DNA of 64,000 bases from Bradyrhizobium guangdongense (GCF_004114975.1 NZ_CP030051.1:6386001-6450000), one strand, 5' to 3'; counted from the stretch's first letter, positions 16,890-26,428 are shown. Numbers and translations are program-made. The notes: a model not told the origin generated them from the letters alone.

Positions 16890-17954
16890 CGCATTTGGGA
16901 AGCTGAGCTGGACCGTCAGGCCCGGCGCATTGTCGTGCAAAGCGATCTCGGCGCCATGCAGCCGCGACACCGCCGCCACCAGGCTCAAGCCGAGGCCGTT
17001 GCCGGGCGTGTAGCGGCTCTGCTCGAGGCGGTAGAAGCGCTTGAACACGTGATCATGCTGGTCGCTGACGATGCCTGGGCCATCGTCGGCGATGGCGATC
17101 GTCGCGCCATCGCCGCCATTGCGACAGGTCACGGTGACCTTTCCGCCGGGGCGGCCATGCTTGATCGCGTTGTCGACGAGATTGGCGATGGCATCGAACA
17201 GCAGGTCGCGATCGCCCGTCACGGCGACCTCGCGGTCGCCGGCGAGGCTCAGGCGCGTTGCGACCTGCTCGGCGGCAGCATCATAGAGCTCGACGACTTC
17301 GCCGGCGATCTCGGCGAGGTTGAGCGCGCGAAAGGCGCTGCGGCGGGCGCGGGTCTCGATCTCCGAGATCCGCGTGATGGAAGCGAACATGCCGAGCACG
17401 GCGTCGAGATCGGCGATGGTGTCGCCGATCAGCGCGGCATCGGATTCGCCGTCGCGCGGAGCGTGATAGGCCTTTTCCAGCCGTCCCCGCATCCGTGTCA
17501 GCGGTGTGCGCAGATCATGGGCAACATTGTCGCTGACCTGCTTGACCTCGCCCATCAGCGTCTCGATGCGGTCGAGCATCTGATTGAGGTTTTCGGCGAC
17601 GCGGTCCCATTCGTCATGGCTGCCGCGCAGGGGAATGCGCCGGTCGAGGCCTGAGAGCATGATGGCACGGCTGGTGGCATTGATCTCCTCGATCCGCCCG
17701 ACCGTGCGCCGCGTCACCAGCACGGCGGCGACACCCGACAGCACCACCAGCAGCACGGCAACCGCAATCATCGCCAGCTCGAGCATCGCAGTGAAGCCGC
17801 CGTGGTCGCCGGCATCGCCGACCCGGCTCCGCACATAGGCGAGCGTGCCGAAATAGACGTAGGCGAGGATCGCCGCGACGATCAGGCCGAAGATCGCGAT
17901 TGCGATCAGCGCCAGGCGGAAGGTCGAGGAGCGAAGCGTGTCAGCCAGGAGCAC
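16884..17954 (-). CDS. Two-component sensor histidine kinase
   Basis: 356 aa. Two transmembrane helices (about 14-38 and 55-82) enclose a very short periplasmic loop (about 16 residues). A HAMP linker follows (RRTVGRIEEINATSRAIMLSGLDRRIPLRG), then HisKA with the phospho-accepting H146 in NVAHDLRTPLTRM, and a HATPase_c domain (VDNAIKHGRPGG N-box, ADDGPGIVSD G1, GNGLGLSLVAAV G2). The tiny sensor loop suggests it senses an intramembrane or envelope-stress cue, or a partner protein. It overlaps the upstream response-regulator gene by 14 bp, so the two form an operon. Confidence 0.93.
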   Translation of the reverse strand: MLLADTLRSSTFRLALIAIAIFGLIVAAILAYVYFGTLAYVRSRVGDAGDHGGFTAMLELAMIAVAVLLVVLSGVAAVLVTRRTVGRIEEINATSRAIMLSGLDRRIPLRGSHDEWDRVAENLNQMLDRIETLMGEVKQVSDNVAHDLRTPLTRMRGRLEKAYHAPRDGESDAALIGDTIADLDAVLGMFASITRISEIETRARRSAFRALNLAEIAGEVVELYDAAAEQVATRLSLAGDREVAVTGDRDLLFDAIANLVDNAIKHGRPGGKVTVTCRNGGDGATIAIADDGPGIVSDQHDHVFKRFYRLEQSRYTPGNGLGLSLVAAVSRLHGAEIALHDNAPGLTVQLSFPNAL

Positions 17955-18633
17955 GGAGGCAGTATCCGATGCCGCGGATGGTATGGATCAGCGGATAGGC
18001 CTGGGCATCGTCGACCTTGCGGCGGACGCGCCCGACATAGACGTCGATGATGTTGGTGGAGGGATCGAAATGCAGGTCCCAGACATGCTGGAGCAGCATC
18101 GCGCGGGAGACGACGCGGCCCTGGTTGCGGACGAGATATTCGAGCAATTGAAACTCGCGCGGCAGCAGCGGAATCTTGCGGCCGCGGCGGCTGGCATTGC
18201 GCGCGATCAGATCCACGGCGAGGTCGCCGACGCGCAAAATGGTTTCCTTCGCGATGGTCTCGCTGCGGCGGCCGAGCGCCTCGAGCCGGGCGAGCAGTTC
18301 GACGAAGGAAAAAGGTTTCACGAGGTAGTCGTCACCGCCGGCGCGCAGGCCGCGAACGCGATCGTCGACCTCGCCGAGCGCGGAGATGATCAGGAACGGC
18401 GAGGCGATGCCGTCGTCGCGCAATTGCCGCATCACGGTGATGCCGTCGACATCGGGCAGCATGCGATCGATGGTGATCACGGCATAGTCGCGCTCTCCGC
18501 CACGGCTGAGCGCTTCGCGCCCCGTGGCGGCGAGATCGACCTCGTAGCCTGACGTCTTCAGTTCCTCGACGAGCTGGCCTGCGGTTTCCGGATCGTCCTC
18601 GACGACGAGGATGCGGCGATGGCCTCCGGTCAT
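17941..18633 (-). CDS. OmpR/PhoB-type response regulator
   Basis: 230 aa. The receiver domain has the acidic pair VVEDD at 11-14, the phosphoacceptor D56 in ITIDRMLPDVDG, and the KPF switch lysine (LVKPFSFVELLARL). A linker leads to a winged-helix DNA-binding domain (LLPREFQLLEYLVRNQGRVV, VDDAQAYPLIHTIRGIGYCL). It is upstream of, and overlaps, its cognate histidine kinase. No target site could be assigned; the divergent neighbour at 18731 is not obviously controlled by it. Confidence 0.94.
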   Translation of the reverse strand: MTGGHRRILVVEDDPETAGQLVEELKTSGYEVDLAATGREALSRGGERDYAVITIDRMLPDVDGITVMRQLRDDGIASPFLIISALGEVDDRVRGLRAGGDDYLVKPFSFVELLARLEALGRRSETIAKETILRVGDLAVDLIARNASRRGRKIPLLPREFQLLEYLVRNQGRVVSRAMLLQHVWDLHFDPSTNIIDVYVGRVRRKVDDAQAYPLIHTIRGIGYCLRAPG

Positions 18634-18730
18634 GACAAACTCCGCGCGACGACCGCCACCAGATTATCCCGTTCCGGGGCTGAACGGAACCACCCGGTGG
18701 CGATCGCGACAATGGTGCGGACCGGCGATG

Positions 18731-19261
18731 CTAATACCAATTGTCCCCGCACACATTGACCCATTGCCATCCATAGGGCGTCCAGCTCCGGCGCCAGCAA
18801 CCGTCGTCGTAGTAATTGGCGTAATAGAAGGGCGCGCCAAAGAAGGCGAACCGATGGAAGCGATGATGTCGGAAGAAGAAGGCGTGCCGGCCGATGAAGG
18901 GCCTGCCGTGCCAGCCTGTACCGGCAAACCGGGGACCGAAGGCTGCGCGGGTGGCGAGCGGAGCGCCGGCGAAACGCGGCCCGATTGCCGCATGGGCGAA
19001 ACGTGCGCCGCCGAAGGCAGGTCCACCGAAGCCCGGTCCGCCGACATGGGCGAAGTGCGCGCCGCCCATGCCGCCGACATGCATGCCGCCACCGAAGCCA
19101 CCGGCGTGCATGCCGCCGCCACCGAAGTGGCCACCACCGCCGAAGCCGCCGCCGCCATGACCGCCACCGCCGCCGCCACCTCTGGCGAGAACCGGCGAAG
19201 CGAGCGCCATCGCTGCGGCGATCGTCACCGCAGTGAGGCCTTTGAGAAGCCTGTTGTCCAT
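18731..19261 (-). CDS. Secreted glycine/histidine-rich protein, hypothetical
   Basis: 176 aa. Signal peptide MDNRLLKGLTAVTIAAAMAL-ASPVLA. Then a Gly-rich region with repeated GGGGHGGGGFGGGGHF and GGMHAGGFGGG units (about 27-75), then FAHV/FGGP repeats, and a C-terminal aromatic part with RHHRFHRFAFFG and YYANYYDDGCWRRSWTPYGW ending in VNVCGDNWY. The two cysteines near the end could pair. The His-rich low-complexity content could bind metals or interact with the cell surface, but this is speculation. Similar short 'Gly-rich + W/Y/C tail' exported proteins are common in Bradyrhizobium. Confidence 0.75.
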   Translation of the reverse strand: MDNRLLKGLTAVTIAAAMALASPVLARGGGGGGGHGGGGFGGGGHFGGGGMHAGGFGGGMHVGGMGGAHFAHVGGPGFGGPAFGGARFAHAAIGPRFAGAPLATRAAFGPRFAGTGWHGRPFIGRHAFFFRHHRFHRFAFFGAPFYYANYYDDGCWRRSWTPYGWQWVNVCGDNWY

Positions 19262-19393
19262 CGAAGCATCCTCCGTGCCGCGGCGATATGCTGCCGCGCG
19301 AGGAGGATCAGAGAGGAAGCGGAAGGCGGCTTCAACTTACAAGCGCGCCAGATTCTGACGCGGAAGTTAGGGAGGGTTGCCCAGCTCTCTCCG

Positions 19394-19472
19394 CGTCATT
19401 GCGAGCGCAGCGAAGCAATCCAGGACTGTTTCCGCGGAGAAAGACTGGATTGCTTCGCTGCGCTCGCCATGA
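19394..19472. repeat. Dispersed palindromic repeat, GTCATTGC type (copy 3)
   Basis: GTCATTGCGAGCGCAGCGAA with AAGCAATCCAGG, and the opposing arm CTGGATTGCTTCGCTGCGCT ending GCCATGAC. Near-perfect inverted repeat of about 79 bp, located downstream of the tex gene. Confidence 0.9.
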
Positions 19473-19510
19473 CGATGTTGAGAGCGCGCGCTATGTCGGG
19501 CGGCTCACTT

Positions 19511-21853
19511 CTAGGCCCGCTTGCCGTTGTTCTTCTCCGCGGCGCGGCGCATCGCCTCGGCGAGCGCACCGCCACCGCCACCGCCGGAGGATTCCTGCTT
19601 GCGCGGGGCCGACGAGGTCATGCGGGCGGGGTTGCGAGAAGAATTGTCGCGCTGCATGCCGGGCGCGTCCTTCTTGGCGCCGACCTCGTCGTCGAGGCGG
19701 AGCGTCAATGAGATGCGCTTGCGGGCGACCTCGAAGTCCAGCACCTTGACCTTGACGATGTCGCCCGGCTTCACCACCTCGCGCGGGTCCTTGATGAAGG
19801 TCTTGGACATCGCCGAGATGTGCACGAGGCCGTCCTGGTGCACGCCGATATCGACGAAGGCGCCGAAGGCGGCGACGTTGGTGACGGTGCCCTCGAGGAT
19901 CATGCCTTTCTGGAGATCCTTGATCTCCTCGACGCCTTCCTTGAACACCGCGGCCTTGAACGCCGGGCGCGGGTCGCGGCCAGGCTTTTCCAGTTCCTTC
20001 AAGATGTCGGTGACGGTCGGCAGACCGAAGGTCTCGTCGACGAAATCCTTCGGCTTCAGCGTACGCACGATCTCGCTCGAGCCGATCAGCGCCTTGATGT
20101 CGCTCTTGGTCGCCGCGAGAATCCGGCGCACCACCGGATAGGCTTCCGGATGCACGCCGGAGGCATCGAGCGGGTCCTCGCCGCCGAGGATGCGCAGGAA
20201 GCCGGCGCACTGCTCGAACGCCTTCGGTCCGAGCCGCGGCACCTCTTTCAGCGCCTTGCGCGACTTGAACGGGCCGTTGGCATCGCGATGGGCCACGATG
20301 CTCTGTGCAAGGCCCGAGCCAACGCCCGACACGCGGGCCAGCAGCGGAGCGGACGCCGTATTGACGTCAACGCCGACCGCGTTCACGCAATCTTCGACCA
20401 CCGCATCAAGCGACTTCGCCAGTTTGGCCTGGCCGAGATCATGCTGATACTGGCCGACGCCGATCGCCTTGGGCTCGATCTTGACGAGCTCGGCGAGCGG
20501 ATCCTGCAGACGGCGGGCGATCGAGACTGCGCCACGCAGCGTAACGTCGAGGCCCGGCAGCTCTTCCGATGCGAAAGCCGAGGCGGAATAGACCGACGCG
20601 CCGGCTTCCGACACCACGATCTTGGACATCTTCAGCTCTGGAAGGCCCTTAACCAGCTCGGTCGCGAGCTTGTCGGTCTCGCGCGAGGCGGTGCCGTTGC
20701 CGATCGCGATCAGCTCGACGCGATGCTTGATCGCCAGCCTTCCGAGCGTCGCCAGCGACTCATTCCACTGCCGTTGCGGCTCGTGCGGATAGATCGCTGT
20801 CGTGTCGACCACCTTGCCGGTGGCATCGACGACGGCGACCTTGACGCCGGTGCGGTAACCTGGATCGAGCCCCATGGTGACGCGGGTGCCGGCGGGCGCG
20901 GCCAGCAGGAGATCGCGCAGATTGGAAGCGAACACGCGCACGGCTTCGGTCTCGGCTGCGTTCCACAACCGCATGCGCAGGTCGATGTTGAGATGCACCT
21001 GGATCTTGGTGCGCCAGGCCCAGCGCACGGTGTCGATCAGCCAGCGGTCGCCGGGACGCTTGAGGTCGGCGATGCCGAACCGCTTCATGATCTTCAATTC
21101 ATAGGCCCCCGGAACGCCTGCGGGCGGCGCTTCCTCGGCCTGGATCTGGAGATCGAGAATCTCCTCCTTTTCGCCGCGGAACATCGCGAGGATGCGGTGC
21201 GACGGCAGCTTGGTCAGGGGCTCCGAGAAATCGAAATAGTCGGCGAACTTCTCGCCCTCGGTCTTCTTGCCCTCGCGCACCTTGGAGGCCATGCGCGCAT
21301 TGGTCCACATGTCCTCGCGCAAGGCGCCGATCAAGTCGGCGTCCTCGTCGAAGCGTTCGACCAGGATGGCGCGGGCGCCGTCGAGCGCGGCAGTCGCATC
21401 CGCAACGCCCTTCTCGGCGTTGATGAAGCCTTCGGCGACGACCTTCGGATCGTTACCGGGCTCGGCCATCAGCTTGACGGCGAGCGGCTCGAGGCCGGCC
21501 TCCTTGGCGACTTCCGCCTTGGTGCGGCGCTTCGGCTTGAACGGCAGATAGATGTCTTCCAGGCGCGCCTTGCTGTCCGCGGCGAGAATGGAGGCCTCCA
21601 GCGCGGCATCGAGCTTGCCCTGCTCGCGGACCGATTCGAGGATCGCCTTGCGGCGATCTTCGAGCTCGCGCAGGTACACCAGGCGTTCCTCCAGGGTCCG
21701 CAATTGCGCGTCGTCGAGCGCACCGGTCGCTTCCTTGCGGTAGCGGGCGATGAAGGGAACCGTGGCGCCGCCGTCGAGCAGCGTCACCGCCGCCTCAACC
21801 TGCTCCGCCCGTACCCCAAGCTCCTGCGCAATTTTCTGGTTGATATTTGCCAC
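19511..21853 (-). CDS. tex: Tex-type RNA-binding protein (YqgF-HhH-S1)
   Basis: 780 aa from GTG 21853 ([14 protein letters not shown]); the in-frame ATG 24 bp upstream gives extra residues not seen in the family. Order: N-terminal helical Tex domain with [19 protein letters not shown], a YqgF RNase-H-like domain ([20 protein letters not shown]), helix-hairpin-helix repeats ([40 protein letters not shown]), and a C-terminal S1 domain ([30 protein letters not shown]). A Gly/Ser/Lys-rich tail ends the protein. Tex binds nucleic acids and affects transcription and stress tolerance. Single gene. Confidence 0.95.
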   Translation of the reverse strand: MANINQKIAQELGVRAEQVEAAVTLLDGGATVPFIARYRKEATGALDDAQLRTLEERLVYLRELEDRRKAILESVREQGKLDAALEASILAADSKARLEDIYLPFKPKRRTKAEVAKEAGLEPLAVKLMAEPGNDPKVVAEGFINAEKGVADATAALDGARAILVERFDEDADLIGALREDMWTNARMASKVREGKKTEGEKFADYFDFSEPLTKLPSHRILAMFRGEKEEILDLQIQAEEAPPAGVPGAYELKIMKRFGIADLKRPGDRWLIDTVRWAWRTKIQVHLNIDLRMRLWNAAETEAVRVFASNLRDLLLAAPAGTRVTMGLDPGYRTGVKVAVVDATGKVVDTTAIYPHEPQRQWNESLATLGRLAIKHRVELIAIGNGTASRETDKLATELVKGLPELKMSKIVVSEAGASVYSASAFASEELPGLDVTLRGAVSIARRLQDPLAELVKIEPKAIGVGQYQHDLGQAKLAKSLDAVVEDCVNAVGVDVNTASAPLLARVSGVGSGLAQSIVAHRDANGPFKSRKALKEVPRLGPKAFEQCAGFLRILGGEDPLDASGVHPEAYPVVRRILAATKSDIKALIGSSEIVRTLKPKDFVDETFGLPTVTDILKELEKPGRDPRPAFKAAVFKEGVEEIKDLQKGMILEGTVTNVAAFGAFVDIGVHQDGLVHISAMSKTFIKDPREVVKPGDIVKVKVLDFEVARKRISLTLRLDDEVGAKKDAPGMQRDNSSRNPARMTSSAPRKQESSGGGGGGALAEAMRRAAEKNNGKRA

Positions 21854-22337
21854 GCGAGATTTCCTCTGTCTTCCCAAGCACGCGACGCAGACCGGAATCC
21901 GGCCGCGGGACGCCGCTTATGGACCAACCGAGGTTGATTCATCAAGGTGCGCTACGCAACCGTCGACAGAGGATTTTTTGTCGGACCGATGCCATGTCGC
22001 CACAATCGTGGGGATGTCGGGGCGGGTCACGAAAGCGAGATTCGATGCATACTCCCTCCACTCGTCATTGCGAGCGCAGCGAAGCAATCCAGAATTCGTC
22101 CCGGAAAGACTCTGGATTGCTTCGCTGCGCTCGCAACGAGGGGGTATGTGGCAACAGCTCCCGCTTCAAGCTCACCTTCATCGGGCTCGCGCTTCGCGCG
22201 CCCCGGAATGACGATCGAGCGTTTTGCCCGGATTGCGCGGCGCTCCGTGCGGGCTACGGACGTCTCACACTTGACATCCATCCGCTTGCACGGCTGGTTG
22301 ACCCTGCCGGACCACCGAACTGCCAGAAGGACACTCC
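21854..22337. other. Intergenic region between divergent tex and ring-opening amidohydrolase genes
   Basis: 484 bp without a credible gene; it holds the promoters of both flanking genes. It contains one full palindromic repeat (22064-22139) and a half-copy related element around 22177-22215 (ATCGGGCTCGCGCTTCGCGC followed by CGGAATGACGATCGAG). No promoter could be assigned with confidence. Confidence 0.6.
22064..22139. repeat. Dispersed palindromic repeat, GTCATTGC type (copy 4)
   Basis: GTCATTGCGAGCGCAGCGAA and AAGCAATCCAGA, facing CTGGATTGCTTCGCTGCGCT and CGCAACGA. The right terminus has lost the usual ATGAC, so the palindrome is slightly eroded. Confidence 0.88.
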
Positions 22338-23450
22338 ATGCGCACCACATCGGTCGGCGTCTTCAAGATTGCCACCAAGGGCCCCGGCGACGTCTCCGGC
22401 CTGATGAGCCTGATCGGATCAGGCGCGGTCGATCCGGATTCGATCCTGGCGATTCTCGGCAAGACCGAAGGCAATGGCGGGGTCAACGATTTCACCCGGG
22501 AATATGCCGTCGCCGCGCTGTGCACGGCGCTGGCGCCAAAGCTCAGCCTGACGCCCCATGCGGTTGAGCAGCGCATCGCCTTCGTGATGTCCGGCGGTAC
22601 CGAGGGCGTGCTCAGCCCGCACATCACGGTGTTCACGCGCCAGGAGATTCAACAGCGGCCGGCAGGCCTCTCCGGCAAGCGGCTGAGCATCGGCATGGCG
22701 CAGACTCGCGATTTCCTGCCCGAGGAACTCGGCCGCTCGGCGCAGATCACCGAGACGGCCGAGGCGGTGAAGGGTGCGATGGCGGATGCGGGCATCACTG
22801 ACACCGCCGACGTCCATTTCGTCCAGATCAAATGTCCGCTGCTGACCAGCGAGCGTGTCGAGGCGGCCGCCGCGCGCGGCAGCAAGACCGCGACGACCAG
22901 CGCCTACAGCTCGATGGCCTATTCGCGCGGCGCATCCGCGCTCGGCGTTGCGGTCGCGCTCGGCGAAATCGCGCCTGACATCCGCGATGAAGACGTGCTG
23001 CGGCGCTACGATCTGTTCTCGAAGGTTGCGTCGACCTCGTCCGGGATCGAGCTGATGCACAACGTCGTCATCGTGCTCGGCAATTCGGAAGGCTCCGCGA
23101 GCGAATTCGAGATCGGACATGCCGTCATGAGCGATGCGATCGATGCTCCGGCCGTCATATCGGCATTGACGAGTGTCGGGCTTGGCGTCGCACCGCAAGT
23201 TGCCGCGAACCGCGAGCTCGTCAACATCTTCGCCAAGGCCGAGGCCTCCCCCGACGGCGCGGTGCGCGGCTTCCGCCACACCATGCTCGAGGACACCGAC
23301 ATCAGCGCGACGCGCCATGCCCGCGCCGCCGTCGGCGGCCTGATCGCCGGCCTTGCCGGCACCGGCGCGGTCTACGTTTCGGGCGGCGCCGAGCATCAGG
23401 GCCCGGCGGGCGGCGGACCGGTTGCGGTGATCGCGCGGCTCTCCGGTTAA
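22338..23450 (+). CDS. Ring-opening amidohydrolase (cyanuric acid hydrolase/barbiturase family)
   Basis: 370 aa, the usual length of the family. Three repeated domains each carry a Ser-Lys dyad environment: KTEGNGGVNDFTREYAVAAL, VMSGGTEGVLSPH, the SSMAYSRGASALGVAVALGE signature, VLGNSEGSASEFEIGHAVM, and the C-terminal SGGAEHQGPAGGGPVAVIAR. Cyanuric acid hydrolases (AtzD/TrzD) and barbiturases share this fold, so the substrate may be cyanuric acid, barbiturate or another cyclic imide. It is followed by an amidase (106-bp gap) on the same strand, compatible with stepwise opening and hydrolysis of a cyclic ureide. AtzD versus barbiturase cannot be decided here. Confidence 0.9.
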   Translation: MRTTSVGVFKIATKGPGDVSGLMSLIGSGAVDPDSILAILGKTEGNGGVNDFTREYAVAALCTALAPKLSLTPHAVEQRIAFVMSGGTEGVLSPHITVFTRQEIQQRPAGLSGKRLSIGMAQTRDFLPEELGRSAQITETAEAVKGAMADAGITDTADVHFVQIKCPLLTSERVEAAAARGSKTATTSAYSSMAYSRGASALGVAVALGEIAPDIRDEDVLRRYDLFSKVASTSSGIELMHNVVIVLGNSEGSASEFEIGHAVMSDAIDAPAVISALTSVGLGVAPQVAANRELVNIFAKAEASPDGAVRGFRHTMLEDTDISATRHARAAVGGLIAGLAGTGAVYVSGGAEHQGPAGGGPVAVIARLSG

Positions 23451-23556
23451 CGGGCCACCTCTCCGCCCGGCGCAACCCTGCCCCTCGCGGCGGCTCAGTT
23501 GATTCATGCCGGCCCTTGCGAAAAAGGTGACGCGACACCTCGAGGGACCTGACTTC

Positions 23557-25026
23557 ATGACTTTGCCGATGAGCTGGAATGAATGGACGCAGCACGATGG
23601 CGTCGGCCTGGCGGCGCGCGTCCGCAAGGGCGAATTGACGGCCAAGGAATTGGCACGTCAGGCGGCCGCTGCCGTTGCCAAGGTCAATCCGACGCTGTCG
23701 GGCGTGGTCGAGCTGTTCGATGACGTGATCGCCGATCCTGCCAAGGACGGCGCCAATCTCGCCGGCCCATTCGCCGGGCTGCCCTTCCTGATGAAGGATC
23801 TGGGTCCGACCATGAAGGGTCGCCTGCAGGAGATGGGCTCACTGCTGATGCGCGGTAACCGCGCTGCGGCCGACACGTTCCTGACCGGTAAATTCCGCCA
23901 GGCCGGCCTCAATCTGATCGGGCGCACCACGACGCCGGAATTCGGCGTGTGCTCTTCGGCCGACAATCCCGCGGTCTACGTCACCCGCAATCCCTGGAAT
24001 ACCGACTACACCACCTGCGGCTCGTCGGCCGGAAGCGCCGCGATGGTCGCGGCCGGCGTAGTGCCGATCGCGCATGCGACCGACGGCGGCGGCTCGATCC
24101 GCATTCCCGCCGGCGTCAACGGCAATATCGGCCTGAAGGTGTCGCGCGGCGTATTCTCGCTGGCGCCGCACATGTCGGATCTCACCGGCCTCGTCTCGAT
24201 CCAGGGCTGCCAGTCGCGCACGGTGCGCGACACAGCGGCCTTCGTCGACCATGCCCGAGGGCCCGCGCCCGGCGAGTTCATGCCGTTCTGGACCACGGCG
24301 CAGCCCTATTCCGAGATGATCAAGCGCGATCCCGGAAAGCTCCGCATCGCGCTGTCCCACACCTGGGGCGACTACACCGCGACGTCCGAGATCGCAGCCG
24401 AGCTGGCGAAGGCCGGACGCTTCCTCGAGGGCCTCGGCCACCACGTCGACTATGCCTTGCCGGAGCTCGACCTTCCGGCCGCGTTCGAGGCGCAGACCAC
24501 CTGTTACATCTCGAATTTCGCGGTGGTGATCTCCAACATGCTGGCCGCGCGCGGGCTGGAAAAGCCGCCGGAAGATCTGATCGAGCCCATGAACATCCGG
24601 ATCTGGGAAGCCGGACGCCACACCAGCTTCGCCGAACGCGCCAAGATGCAGGGCGTGTTCAACACGACCTCGCGCGGCTTCGGCAGCTTCTTCGAGCAGT
24701 GGGACGTGATCCTGACGCCGATCACCGCGCTGCCGACGCCGAAGGTCGGCACGAAGCAATACCTCACGATCTCCGACAATCCTGACGTGCGCGATTGGTT
24801 CGACAATCTCTGGCGCTTCTTCGCCTTCACGCCGCTCGCCAATCTCTGCGGCATGCCGGCGATCTCGATGCCGATGGCAGCGCAAGAGCACGGCCTTCCG
24901 CTCGGCATCCAGGCGATCGCCAAGCAGGCCAATGACGGCCTCTTGCTGCAACTCGCCGCCCAGATCGAGCGCGCGCTGGACGGCAAGTGGAACGGCGGCA
25001 GGAAGCCGAAGGTGCATGTCGGCTGA
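23557..25026 (+). CDS. Amidase signature family protein
   Basis: 489 aa from ATG 23557, with GAGGGA about 9 bp upstream; an in-frame ATG at 23506 would add 17 residues not expected in the family. The Ser-cisSer-Lys triad is visible: Lys in LPFLMKDLGP, and the Ser pair in TTCGSSAGSAAMVAAGVVPI-AHATDGGGSIRIPA, where GGGSIRIPA is the signature core. The C-terminal LTPITALPTPKVG and GMPAISMPM segments are also typical. The sequence resembles the 6-aminohexanoate-cyclic-dimer-hydrolase-like branch. Position behind the ring-opening amidohydrolase suggests hydrolysis of its linear product; AtzE identity is not supported by length or by a neighbouring atzG. Confidence 0.88.
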   Translation: MTLPMSWNEWTQHDGVGLAARVRKGELTAKELARQAAAAVAKVNPTLSGVVELFDDVIADPAKDGANLAGPFAGLPFLMKDLGPTMKGRLQEMGSLLMRGNRAAADTFLTGKFRQAGLNLIGRTTTPEFGVCSSADNPAVYVTRNPWNTDYTTCGSSAGSAAMVAAGVVPIAHATDGGGSIRIPAGVNGNIGLKVSRGVFSLAPHMSDLTGLVSIQGCQSRTVRDTAAFVDHARGPAPGEFMPFWTTAQPYSEMIKRDPGKLRIALSHTWGDYTATSEIAAELAKAGRFLEGLGHHVDYALPELDLPAAFEAQTTCYISNFAVVISNMLAARGLEKPPEDLIEPMNIRIWEAGRHTSFAERAKMQGVFNTTSRGFGSFFEQWDVILTPITALPTPKVGTKQYLTISDNPDVRDWFDNLWRFFAFTPLANLCGMPAISMPMAAQEHGLPLGIQAIAKQANDGLLLQLAAQIERALDGKWNGGRKPKVHVG

Positions 25027-25028
25027 TT

Positions 25029-25060
25029 AGAAGCGATCGCATTCGAATGCGATCGCTTCT
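25029..25060. terminator. 32-bp perfect palindrome between convergent genes (candidate bidirectional terminator)
   Basis: Bases 25029-25060 are a perfect inverted repeat: arm AGAAGCGATCGCATTC directly followed by its complement. It contains two GCGATCGC sites. It begins 2 bp after the amidase stop codon and ends 8 bp before the stop of the convergent gene. Only a short T-rich end follows, so intrinsic termination is plausible but not proven. Confidence 0.6.
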
Positions 25061-25068
25061 CTGAGGCG

Positions 25069-25389
25069 TCAATTCTTCACGGCCGGAATGTCTTCCAGCG
25101 GCGGCTGCTCCTGACCCTGCTTGTACATCGCCAGCGCCTTGTCGAGCGCTTCGCGCAGCGCCAGAGCGGCGGCAACGCTGCAGCGCAAGTGCGCGGTCTG
25201 GACCACGTCGACCCTGACGGCGGCGCCGACCGGCATCAGGAGGTTCGCGGCGAGCTCGATCTGGATCGCGCCGTTGTGGTGGCCGAAGCAGGATGCACCG
25301 TCGAAATAGATGATCGGCGCCCGTTCCGAGCTCGAGCTGGAAATGGTGACGGGCCCCGGATTGGTGACGGGTGTTTCGGGGTCGGCCAT
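25069..25389 (-). CDS. Conserved hypothetical protein (106 aa)
   Basis: Cytosolic protein with a disordered N-terminus (MADPETPVTNPGPVTISSSS), then a compact domain: APIIYFDGASCFGHHNGAIQ, IELAANLLMPVGAAVRVDVV, AHLRCSVAAALALREALDKA, and LAMYKQGQEQPP. The pattern 'FDGA...FG..NG..QIEL.A...' resembles proteins of unknown function seen in alphaproteobacteria that recall a DUF3467-like beta sandwich; this is a weak resemblance. Convergent with the amidase gene. Confidence 0.65.
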   Translation of the reverse strand: MADPETPVTNPGPVTISSSSSERAPIIYFDGASCFGHHNGAIQIELAANLLMPVGAAVRVDVVQTAHLRCSVAAALALREALDKALAMYKQGQEQPPLEDIPAVKN

Positions 25390-25519
25390 GGGATACTCCT
25401 CGCGGGCGATGGGACGCCCACCATCGTTGCTTCGGCCGGCTGTGTCGAGGCCAAACCGGCATTGCAGGGCCGCCGTGCGAGGTTTTGCGCCGCCCCCGAC
25501 ACTGGTCTAGAACGTCGTC

Positions 25520-26428
25520 ATGCCCAGCTCATCCACCACGCTTTCCTTCGAGGAACTCGCCGAGGCCATCAAGGGCCGCCGTTCCGATTACGGCCATATC
25601 AGCGGGCTCCAGCTCGACCGCTTCGCGCCGGGCGAGGCGTGGTCGAGCCTGCCCTATCGTCCCGTCTTCGTCGGCGACACCGAAACCGGCGTGCTGCATG
25701 GCGGCGTCGTCACCGCCATGCTGGACGAGAGCTGCGGCATGGCGGTGCAGCTCGCGCTCGACGGCACCAGCGCGATCGCAACGCTCGACCTGCGCATCGA
25801 CTACCAGAAGCCGGCGACTCCAGGCCTCGCCATCAAGGCGCATTCGGTGTGCTACCGCACCACCCGCTCGATCGCCTTCGTGCGCTCCACCGCCTACCAG
25901 GACTCCGAGCACGATCCGGTGGCGACCGCAACTGCCTGCTTCATGATCGGCGCCAACCGCACCAACATGCTGGCGGACCGCAAGATGGATTCGCGCAGCC
26001 TTCCGACGCTGGAAGCGCCTGACGATCCGGACGGCCCGTTCGCCACCAGCCCGTTCGCGCGCGCCCTCGGCATTCGGGTCAACGACGACGGCACGCTGAC
26101 GATGCCGCTCTCGCCGAAGGTCATCGGCAACCCGATCCTGCCCGCCATCCACGGCGGCATGACCGGCGCGTTCCTCGAGACCACGGCGATCCTCGGCGTG
26201 CGGCGCGAACTCGGCATCGTGGCGCTGCCGAAGCCCATTGGGCTCACCATCAACTACTTACGCTCCGGCCGGGCGCTGGACACAATCGCCAATGTCTCGA
26301 TCGTGAAGCAGGGCCGGCGTATCGTGGCCTTCGAAGCGCGAGCCTGGCAGGACGATCCGGGCAAGCCGATCGCCTCCGCTTTCGGTCATTTCATGCTGCG
26401 GCCGACGCCGGGAAGTGACGAGGAATAG
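25520..26428 (+). CDS. Double-hotdog PaaI-like thioesterase
   Basis: 302 aa made of two hotdog domains in tandem. The first (about 20-150) has GVLHGGVVTAMLDESCGMAV, TLDLRIDYQKPATPG and a VCYRTTRSIAFVRSTAY strand. The second (about 170-300) has AIHGGMTGAFLETTAI, GLTINYLRSGRALDTIANV and a final ASAFGHFMLRP strand. The HGG(V/M) turn and the following acidic residue (D or E) are the catalytic elements of PaaI-type acyl-CoA thioesterases. Two domains in one chain give the equivalent of a dimer. Substrate unknown, probably an acyl- or aryl-CoA. Confidence 0.88.
   Translation: MPSSSTTLSFEELAEAIKGRRSDYGHISGLQLDRFAPGEAWSSLPYRPVFVGDTETGVLHGGVVTAMLDESCGMAVQLALDGTSAIATLDLRIDYQKPATPGLAIKAHSVCYRTTRSIAFVRSTAYQDSEHDPVATATACFMIGANRTNMLADRKMDSRSLPTLEAPDDPDGPFATSPFARALGIRVNDDGTLTMPLSPKVIGNPILPAIHGGMTGAFLETTAILGVRRELGIVALPKPIGLTINYLRSGRALDTIANVSIVKQGRRIVAFEARAWQDDPGKPIASAFGHFMLRPTPGSDEE

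Noticed and set aside
19820..21937. 705-aa plus-strand ORF antisense to tex
   Set aside because: It is the high-GC antisense shadow of tex, which has a complete Tex domain order; the antisense frame has no motifs or ribosome site.
23506..23556. Upstream start of the amidase
   Set aside because: ATG 23557 has a better-placed ribosome site and fits the family length.
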